Position numbers and translations under genes: made by a program | Assembly (NCBI GenBank): GCA_012520715.1 | Contig: JAAYNT010000016.1 | Location: 1 to 8,499, forward strand | Reading direction: 5' to 3' | Source of the DNA: Acholeplasmataceae bacterium | GTDB lineage: Bacteria > Bacillota_I > Bacilli_A > Acholeplasmatales > Acholeplasmataceae | DNA: 8,499 nt | Notes under the pieces: model-generated | Seen by the model: the letters and a program-made list of their open reading frames with translations, nothing else | Database searches by the model: none | Told to the model about the DNA's origin: nothing | Shown: in pieces, positions 1-4,915 of the stretch | Layout: every line of letters starts with the position of its first letter | How positions within the stretch are numbered: the first letter of the stretch is position 1

Positions 1-46
1 TATCATGACTAATAAAACTAGTTATGGCGGAAGGAGCGAAAATAAA

Positions 47-283
47 ATGAAGAAAGATATTCAACCAAAATATAATGTTGCAACTGTTACATGTTCTACA
101 TGCGGAAACGAATTTGAAGTTGGTACAACTTTAACAGAAATTAAAGTTGATACATGTTCAAATTGTCATCCATTTTACACAGGAACACAAACATTTGTTC
201 AAGCAGCTGGTAAAGTTGAAAAATTCAACAGACGTTATGGTATTGAACAAAATCAACCAAAAGAAGAAGAACGTGATGAATAA
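47..283 (+). CDS. rpmE: 50S ribosomal protein L31, zinc-binding type
   Basis: Small protein of the large ribosomal subunit, near the central protuberance and the bridge to the 30S subunit. The 78-residue product starts MKKDIQPKY, the usual L31 opening. It carries two CxxC pairs (C16/C19 and C37/C40), so it is the zinc-containing (C+) form. The HPFYTG motif (41-46) and the FNRRYG segment near the C-terminus are also family hallmarks. The short acidic/basic tail PKEEERDE is extra but unremarkable. The start at 47 was chosen because AAGGAG (31-36) lies 10 nt upstream; an in-frame ATG at 5 would put this Shine-Dalgarno inside the coding region. rpmE beside tdk is a familiar Firmicute arrangement. 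The stop codon sits in the loop of a terminator hairpin. Its promoter lies left of the window. Confidence 0.97.
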   Translation: MKKDIQPKYNVATVTCSTCGNEFEVGTTLTEIKVDTCSNCHPFYTGTQTFVQAAGKVEKFNRRYGIEQNQPKEEERDE

Positions 284-300
284 TCGCGTTTTTTATTATT
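270..300 (+). terminator. Rho-independent terminator overlapping the rpmE stop
   Basis: Stem AACGTGAT (270-277) pairs with ATCGCGTT (283-290) with one G-U wobble. The 5-nt loop GAATA holds most of the rpmE stop codon, and TTTTATTATT follows. The stem is short, so termination may be partial. The next gene, tdk, begins 18 nt later with no credible promoter between, so read-through is expected. Confidence 0.6.
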
Positions 301-317
301 AAAAAAGGGGATTAGTA

Positions 318-911
318 ATGTATCATACTTATAAAAATGGTTTTATTGAAGTTGTTTGCGGACCAATGTTTGCAGGAAAAACCGAAGAACTAATTCGTAG
401 AATTAAAAGATTACAATATGCAAAGCAAAATATTGTTGTTTTTAATCCTAAAATTGATAATAGATATTCTCAATCAGAATTAGTATCACATAATAATAAC
501 CGCACTAAAGCTTATTTTATTGAACACTCAACGGATGCTTATAAATATATTAATGATTCTACACACGCAGCAGTGTTTGATGAGGCACAATTTTTTGATA
601 TGGAAATTATCAAAGTAGCTGATGATCTAGCTGATAAAGGAATTAGAGTTATTATTGGAGGACTTGATACAGACTTTAGAGGAGAACCATTTGGACCAAT
701 GCCTTACTTACTTGCAAAAGCAGAGTTTGTTACAAAACTTACAGCTATTTGTGTAGTTACTGGCGAACCAGCAACAAGAACCCAAAGAATTGTAAACGGA
801 AAACCTGCTGATTATAATGAAGAAATTATTTTAGTAGGCGCCCAAGAAGCATATGAGCCAAGATCTAGACATGCTCATGAGGTTCCAAATAAACCTAAGT
901 ATGAAAAATAA
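318..911 (+). CDS. tdk: Thymidine kinase (type II, TK1-like)
   Basis: Cytosolic salvage enzyme that phosphorylates thymidine (and usually deoxyuridine) with ATP to the monophosphate. The 197-residue length is normal for the family. The P-loop GPMFAGKT spans residues 15-22, the FDEAQFF motif (87-93) contains the expected catalytic base E89, and GLDTDFRGEPFG (115-126) and the lasso segment TRTQRIVNGKPADY (153-166) are clear. The structural zinc site is unusual: of the expected four ligands only C145 remains, with T148, S183 (RSRH) and A186 (HAHEV) replacing the rest. The nucleotide-binding residues look intact, so activity is likely, but the lasso domain must be held without the usual zinc. Start at 318 is preceded by AAGGGG (305-310). 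The 3' end overlaps tadA by 11 nt. Transcription probably depends on read-through from rpmE. Confidence 0.96.
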   Translation: MYHTYKNGFIEVVCGPMFAGKTEELIRRIKRLQYAKQNIVVFNPKIDNRYSQSELVSHNNNRTKAYFIEHSTDAYKYINDSTHAAVFDEAQFFDMEIIKVADDLADKGIRVIIGGLDTDFRGEPFGPMPYLLAKAEFVTKLTAICVVTGEPATRTQRIVNGKPADYNEEIILVGAQEAYEPRSRHAHEVPNKPKYEK

Positions 912-1344
912 GTATATGAAACTTGCTTTAGAAGAAGCCAAAAAGGCTTATTCTAAAGATGAAGTTCCAGTTGGAGCAATTATTGTATATAATAATGAAA
1001 TAATTGCTAAAAGTCATAACTTAAAACATTTAAATCAAGATGTAACATCTCATGCTGAAATATTAGCAATTAAACAAGCACAAGAACATCTTAAAACATG
1101 GAGATTAGAAGAATGTGATATGTATGTTACATTAGAACCATGTGTAATGTGCGCGGGTGCTATTATTCAATCAAGAATAAAAAACTTATATATTGGTGCA
1201 AAAGATCCTAAAGGCGGAGCTTCTGGAAGTGTAATAAATGTATTTGAAAATCCTTGGAATCATACTGTAAATCTAGAATTTGGTATAATGGAAGAGGAAA
1301 GCAGTAAGCTTTTAAAAGATTTCTTTAAAAAATTAAGAAAATGA
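901..1344 (+). CDS. tadA: tRNA-specific adenosine deaminase TadA
   Basis: Zinc-dependent deaminase that converts A34 to inosine in the tRNA-Arg(ACG) anticodon. The 147-residue protein has the zinc/catalytic motifs HAE (H51, A52, E53) and PCxxC (P80-C84), with the proton-shuttling Glu at E53. EVPVGAI (21-27), TWRLE (66-70) and the DPKGGASGS loop (102-110) match the TadA/CDA deaminase family. An in-frame ATG exists at 853, but that extension runs through the end of tdk and has no counterpart in TadA. The start at 901 (MKNKYMKLALEEAKKA) aligns with the normal N-terminus. No good Shine-Dalgarno sits close to it (GAGG at 879-882 is 18 nt away), so translation is probably coupled to tdk through the 11-nt overlap. 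It ends in TGA, the only TGA stop here, with ffs starting on the next base. Confidence 0.95.
   Translation: MKNKYMKLALEEAKKAYSKDEVPVGAIIVYNNEIIAKSHNLKHLNQDVTSHAEILAIKQAQEHLKTWRLEECDMYVTLEPCVMCAGAIIQSRIKNLYIGAKDPKGGASGSVINVFENPWNHTVNLEFGIMEEESSKLLKDFFKKLRK
1281..1289 (+). promoter_or_regulatory. Candidate extended -10 promoter inside tadA, possibly for ffs
   Basis: TGG followed by a perfect TATAAT (1284-1289) matches an extended -10 element. No -35 resembling TTGACA lies at the right distance. It would start RNA near 1296, about 49 nt before the SRP RNA stem. The same bases encode F-G-I-M in tadA, so the match could be chance, though the identical TGGTATAAT occurs at the promoter at 2200-2208. 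Confidence 0.4.
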
Positions 1345-1454
1345 TGTTCCTATTTGGCATCGCTATTCAATTTTAGCGTGTGAACCTGGTCAGGTCGTGA
1401 AAGAAGCAGCCATAAGCATTGTTAAGATGTGGATAGCGATGCTAAATAGGAACA
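1345..1454 (+). ncRNA. ffs: Small bacterial signal recognition particle RNA (4.5S type)
   Basis: RNA scaffold of the signal recognition particle. It binds the Ffh M domain and helps dock ribosomes making membrane proteins onto FtsY. The conserved domain IV is clear: ACCTGGTCAGGTC (1384-1396) followed by AAGCAGCC (1404-1411). The ends form a continuous 24-bp stem, 1345-1368 with 1431-1454, broken only by two G-U wobbles, which fixes the mature boundaries fairly well. The length of about 110 nt and lack of an Alu domain make this the small form. The apical loop closed by C1396-G1403 reads GTGAAA instead of the usual C-GGAA-G. The 5' end abuts the tadA stop codon, so the RNA probably matures by trimming a longer transcript. 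A terminator follows at 1463. Confidence 0.95.
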
Positions 1455-1462
1455 CTTAATAT

Positions 1463-1497
1463 AAAAAGTTTTAGGAAATCTAAGACTTTTTATTTTT
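1463..1497 (+). terminator. Rho-independent terminator after ffs
   Basis: A 12-bp stem pairs AAAAAGTTTTAG (1463-1474) with CTAAGACTTTTT (1480-1491), one G-U wobble, loop GAAAT, followed by ATTTTT. It ends the tadA-ffs transcript. The ribosome binding site of the next gene begins at 1500, leaving no space for a promoter, so it may act as an attenuator. Confidence 0.85.
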
Positions 1498-1509
1498 ATA
1501 GGAGATAAT

Positions 1510-2133
1510 ATGGTTATAAGCATTAAAAAATTAGATAAAGAAATTGATATAACTAAACTAAATCCAAAAGAAGTAGCAAGAATAAAAGAATACGGCTCAG
1601 AAACAAGAAGACTAGAATCGTATACTTCTTTATACATGCTTCACAGCATGTTAAAAGATAAAGGAATAAACGATTTTAATATCAAATATCATTTTTCCGG
1701 TAAACCATATCTAGAAGGATTAGATTGGAAATATAACATGTCTCACTCTAATGATTTTGCAGCAGTAGTGTTATGCAGTCAAGAAGTTGGAATCGATATT
1801 GAAAAGATAACTCCAAGAATTAGAAAAATTAGTCAACGATTCTTATCAGAAAAACAAAAAGAAAAGTTTTTAAAAGATGAGATGACATTACTTGAACTAA
1901 CAACGCTTTGGACTATAAAAGAAGCTTTTACAAAATTAATTGGAAGAGGACTTACAGCACCATTTAATGAAATAGAAGTTGATGCAGAAGATGGAATATC
2001 TATTGCCACATATAAAGGTGAAAAAGGCTTTATAAAGTCGTTTTTATATGATGAGTATTTAGTGTCCGTTTGTGTTAAAAACAAAGATAGTCTACTTAAC
2101 ATTCAACCCCTAATAGAAATATTTAATAATTAA
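1510..2133 (+). CDS. Sfp-type 4'-phosphopantetheinyl transferase
   Basis: Transfers the phosphopantetheine arm of coenzyme A to a serine of a carrier protein, making the active holo form. Visible family motifs in the 207-residue product are SGKPYL (63-68), NMSHS (76-80), the Mg/CoA-binding GIDIE (D96 and E98), and WTIKEAFTK (134-142) with the K137-E138 pair. Length is about that of single-chain Sfp/AcpT enzymes and nearly twice that of AcpS. With no carrier protein or synthase nearby, the likely substrate is the acyl carrier protein of fatty-acid or lipid synthesis; this is inference. Start at 1510 follows AGGAG (1500-1504) by 5 nt. The stop codon TAA runs into the arm of the next terminator. 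Expression seems to rely on read-through past the ffs terminator, which would suit a low-abundance enzyme. Confidence 0.9.
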   Translation: MVISIKKLDKEIDITKLNPKEVARIKEYGSETRRLESYTSLYMLHSMLKDKGINDFNIKYHFSGKPYLEGLDWKYNMSHSNDFAAVVLCSQEVGIDIEKITPRIRKISQRFLSEKQKEKFLKDEMTLLELTTLWTIKEAFTKLIGRGLTAPFNEIEVDAEDGISIATYKGEKGFIKSFLYDEYLVSVCVKNKDSLLNIQPLIEIFNN

Positions 2134-2159
2134 ACTCTTGATAAAAGAGTTTTTATTTT
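2132..2159 (+). terminator. Rho-independent terminator after the phosphopantetheinyl transferase
   Basis: AAACTCTT (2132-2139) pairs perfectly with AAGAGTTT (2145-2152) around the loop GATAA, followed by TTATTTT. The last two bases of the stop codon are part of the stem. It separates the left gene group from the membrane protein-tkt operon. Confidence 0.85.
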
Positions 2160-2170
2160 GAATTTTTTAC

Positions 2171-2202
2171 CCATTACACAATATTTATATTGTGTTTAAT
2201 GG
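2171..2202. promoter_or_regulatory. Long palindrome over the -35 region, probable operator
   Basis: The left arm CCATTA-CACAATAT (2171-2184) is matched by the right arm ATATTGTG-TT-TAATGG (2187-2202), giving 14 complementary pairs with one 2-nt asymmetry (TT at 2195-2196) and a 2-base centre. The core ACACAATAT/ATATTGTGT is perfect over 9+9 bases. It covers the -35 position and ends on the base before the TATAAT at 2203. It lies upstream of the expected RNA start, so it would act as DNA, probably as a repressor site. The regulator is unknown. Confidence 0.6.
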
Positions 2203-2208
2203 TATAAT
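2200..2208 (+). promoter_or_regulatory. Extended -10 promoter of the membrane protein-tkt-mnmG-rsmG operon
   Basis: TGG-TATAAT (TATAAT at 2203-2208) is a consensus extended -10. The -35 position (about 2180-2185, AATATT) is poor, as is common for extended -10 promoters. RNA would start near 2215, leaving a leader of about 15 nt before the ATG at 2230, with GAGG (2217-2220) as ribosome binding site. It is the only good promoter seen upstream of tkt. Confidence 0.75.
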
Positions 2209-2229
2209 AAAGAGTAGAGGTGAGATTTT

Positions 2230-2946
2230 ATGAAAATTAATAAAAAGGTATTTGATACCCTAACAAGAGAACCAAATGAGATTCAAGATCTTGACGGACA
2301 AAGATTAGAAATATTTTTTATGACTGAACAAGAAGAGATTAATAGTAGTAATGAAGGGCGATATGCTATTTGGTCATCAGATGGTAAAATTTATCGTTTA
2401 TTAATAAATGAAGAATATTACAATTTTGGACTAATTGGCCAATACTACAGCGAAGCTGTTAATACTAAGTTTATTAATTATGTTGAAAGAATTTCTAAAT
2501 ATCAAAGAAGATCACTTTTAACATTGATGTTACCAGTAATGGTTTTATATGTAGCAATAGCAATCGTTTCAATTATACTATTTAAAGACTATGCTTTTAT
2601 CATATTAATCGCATTACTTGTCATTATTTTTGTTGTTAATATTTTCCAAAATAAAGCTATGAGAAAAAGAATTGATCAAGAACAAGATCAACTTCAAAGT
2701 GATATTTTAGAAATTGTTACACAAGAAGTATATGATCAAATCGCAAGTGATCAAGTGGCATTTAGAGAAATGAAAAACGAACAATTTAGAAAAGAATTTG
2801 AAGAAGCTGAAGCTAAAAGACTTGCTGAAGAAGGAACTAGTCAAGAAAAATTAGAAGAACCAGCTATTGAAAAAGAGGAAGTTGAAGAAGAAATAACTGA
2901 AGAAATAGAAGAAAAAGAAAACTTAGGAGATGAAGTAGATGAGTAA
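2230..2946 (+). CDS. Hypothetical membrane protein with acidic C-terminal coiled coil
   Basis: I do not recognise a family. The 238-residue product has a soluble N-terminal part (1-94) with a compact segment rich in aromatic residues (RYAIWSSDGKIYRLLINEEYY, about 44-64). Two hydrophobic helices follow at about 95-118 and 121-139, joined by a very short FKDY turn. The basic stretches KYQRR (90-94) and KAMRKR (142-147) flank the hairpin, so both ends are predicted to be cytoplasmic. After 143 comes a highly charged, probably coiled-coil tail rich in Glu, ending in repeated EE/EI units (about 200-238). There is no signal peptide and no catalytic motif. Start 2230 has GAGG 9 nt upstream. It overlaps tkt by 8 nt and is first in the operon, so it is expressed with tkt. 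A scaffold or membrane-associated adaptor role is possible but is a guess. Confidence 0.85.
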   Translation: MKINKKVFDTLTREPNEIQDLDGQRLEIFFMTEQEEINSSNEGRYAIWSSDGKIYRLLINEEYYNFGLIGQYYSEAVNTKFINYVERISKYQRRSLLTLMLPVMVLYVAIAIVSIILFKDYAFIILIALLVIIFVVNIFQNKAMRKRIDQEQDQLQSDILEIVTQEVYDQIASDQVAFREMKNEQFRKEFEEAEAKRLAEEGTSQEKLEEPAIEKEEVEEEITEEIEEKENLGDEVDE

Positions 2947-4891
2947 AGATAATATTGCTATTAACGCAATAAGATTTTTAGGAGTAGACGCTATTAATAA
3001 GGCAAACAGTGGACACCCAGGTATCGTCCTTGGTGCTGCACCAATGAGTTATGCATTGTTTAAAGAAGAGATAAAACTAAATCCAAAAAACTGGAAATGG
3101 TTCGATAGAGATCGTTTCATTTTATCAGCAGGACACGGATCTGGTTTATTATATTCACTTTATCATTTAATAGGATTTGATATTTCTATTGATGATCTAA
3201 AAAACTTTAGACAAATTGGAAATACTCCAGGACATCCAGAGTATGGATATACTGAAGGTGTTGAAACTACTTCAGGTCCACTAGGACAAGGAATTAGTAA
3301 TGCCGTAGGTATGGCGATTGCTGAATCTCACCTAGGTGCTAAGTTCAACAAACCTAATTATAATATCTTTGATCACTATACTTATGTATTATGTGGAGAC
3401 GGGGACTTACAAGAAGGAGTCGCATTAGAAGCTGTTAGTTTAGCAGGACACTTAGGTCTTGGAAAACTAATTGTATTATTTGATTCTAATGATGTTCAAT
3501 TAGATGGCCCAACTAATATGGCAACAAGTGAGGATATTGCTGCTAAGTTTAAAGCCATGAATTGGGATTATCATTTAGTTGAAGACGGTAACGATATTAA
3601 AGCTGTACATAATGCAATTAAAAAAGCTAAATCATGTACTACAAAACCTTCTTTAATTGAGGTAAAAACAATTATTGGTGAAGGTGTATCATATGAAGGT
3701 ACAGCTAAAACTCACGGTGCCCCTGTTGGAGAAGCTGAAAGAGCAAATGCTGCTAAATATTTTAAATGGGACTACAAACCATTTGAAGTACCACAAGAAG
3801 CATATGATATGTTTAATAATTCAATTGTTTCAAGAGGAGAAAAACTTAATAAAGAACACGACGAATTATTAAAAAACTATAAAAAAGATTATCCACAAGA
3901 TTATGAGCTATTACAACAATATTTAGAAAATAAACCAATATTAGATTTTGATAAATATCAAAAACTAATTACTAAACCAGTTGATGCAACAAGAAACGTC
4001 AGCGGAATTGTTTTAAACGAACTACAAAAAGAATATCCATTTATTATTGGTGGATCAGCTGATTTAACAGGTTCAACTAAAGCCAAAGGAGCAGACGGCA
4101 ATTATATGCCAGATCACTTACTAGGTAGAAACATTAACTACGGAGTAAGAGAACATGCAATGGCGGCTATTAATAATGGAATTGCTCTTCATGGAGGCTT
4201 AAAAGTGTTTGGAGGAGCATTCTTTGTATTTAGTGATTATTGTAAACCATCGATTCGTTTAAGTGCACTTATGAAACTACCTAGTATTTATGTGTTCACA
4301 CATGATACAGTAGCTGTTGGTGAAGATGGACCAACCCATCAACCAATTGAGCAACTAACAGGTCTTAGATCTATTCCACATTTAAACGTTTTAAGACCAG
4401 CTGATGCTAATGAAACAATTGCTAGTTGGAAACTTGCAATTGAATCAGTAAACACGCCACACGTCTTAGTACTAACTAGACAAAATGTTACTAATTTAGA
4501 AGGAACTAATTTAGAAGGTGTTAAACGTGGTGCGTATGTTGTATCTAAAGAAAATAGTAAACTAGATGGTATTTTACTTGCTGCAGGTAGTGAAGTAGAA
4601 CTTGCAGTAAATGCTCAAAAAGTATTACTATCAGAAGGCATTGATGTAAGAGTAGTAAGTATGCCAAGTCATTACTTATTTGAAAAACAATCAACAAAAT
4701 ATCAAGAAGAAGTATTACCAAATGTAAAAACATTAGCTATTGAAGCAGGAAGTTCAATGTCATGGTATAAATATACTAAAAATGTATTCGGGCTTGACAC
4801 ATTTGGTGTTAGTGCACCAGGATCTGTTGCAATGAATCATTACGGATTTAATACTGAAGAAGTAGTAAAAAGATTTAAACAAATAAAATAA
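2939..4891 (+). CDS. tkt: Transketolase
   Basis: Thiamine diphosphate enzyme of the non-oxidative pentose phosphate pathway. It moves two-carbon ketol units between sugar phosphates, linking glycolysis to ribose-5-phosphate and erythrose-4-phosphate. The 650-residue length is typical. N-terminal (PP) domain: SGHPG (H26), the signature RFILSAGHGSGLLY (59-72, H66), and the Mg/ThDP motif GDGDLQEG (153-160). Middle (Pyr) domain: YGVREHAM with the cofactor-activating E405, and the second signature GEDGPTHQP (461-469, H467). The C-terminal domain is complete, ending KRFKQIK. The start overlaps the upstream gene by 8 nt, with AGGAG (2925-2929) 9 nt before the ATG. mnmG follows after 24 nt with no terminator. 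If the organism lacks transaldolase or the oxidative branch, as many Mollicutes do, this would be its main route to ribose phosphate; this cannot be judged here. Confidence 0.98.
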   Translation: MSKDNIAINAIRFLGVDAINKANSGHPGIVLGAAPMSYALFKEEIKLNPKNWKWFDRDRFILSAGHGSGLLYSLYHLIGFDISIDDLKNFRQIGNTPGHPEYGYTEGVETTSGPLGQGISNAVGMAIAESHLGAKFNKPNYNIFDHYTYVLCGDGDLQEGVALEAVSLAGHLGLGKLIVLFDSNDVQLDGPTNMATSEDIAAKFKAMNWDYHLVEDGNDIKAVHNAIKKAKSCTTKPSLIEVKTIIGEGVSYEGTAKTHGAPVGEAERANAAKYFKWDYKPFEVPQEAYDMFNNSIVSRGEKLNKEHDELLKNYKKDYPQDYELLQQYLENKPILDFDKYQKLITKPVDATRNVSGIVLNELQKEYPFIIGGSADLTGSTKAKGADGNYMPDHLLGRNINYGVREHAMAAINNGIALHGGLKVFGGAFFVFSDYCKPSIRLSALMKLPSIYVFTHDTVAVGEDGPTHQPIEQLTGLRSIPHLNVLRPADANETIASWKLAIESVNTPHVLVLTRQNVTNLEGTNLEGVKRGAYVVSKENSKLDGILLAAGSEVELAVNAQKVLLSEGIDVRVVSMPSHYLFEKQSTKYQEEVLPNVKTLAIEAGSSMSWYKYTKNVFGLDTFGVSAPGSVAMNHYGFNTEEVVKRFKQIK

Positions 4892-4915
4892 TAACAATAA
4901 AGGATAAATATATAT

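Noticed and set aside
5..46. Upstream in-frame ATG that would extend rpmE by 14 residues
   Set aside because: The extension would contain the AAGGAG ribosome binding site, and L31 proteins begin at MKKDIQP.
853..900. Upstream in-frame ATG that would extend tadA by 16 residues
   Set aside because: It overlaps tdk by a further 48 nt, lacks similarity to TadA N-termini and has no ribosome binding site.
2176..2195. NrdR box
   Set aside because: The half-sites resemble ACACAATA/TATTGTGT, but the whole is 20 rather than 16 bases, only one copy is present, and no ribonucleotide reductase gene follows.
4490..4519. 15-base tandem repeat inside tkt encoding TNLEG twice
   Set aside because: It is in frame, in a length-variable surface segment after LTRQN, and transketolases usually carry extra residues here; probably ordinary sequence.
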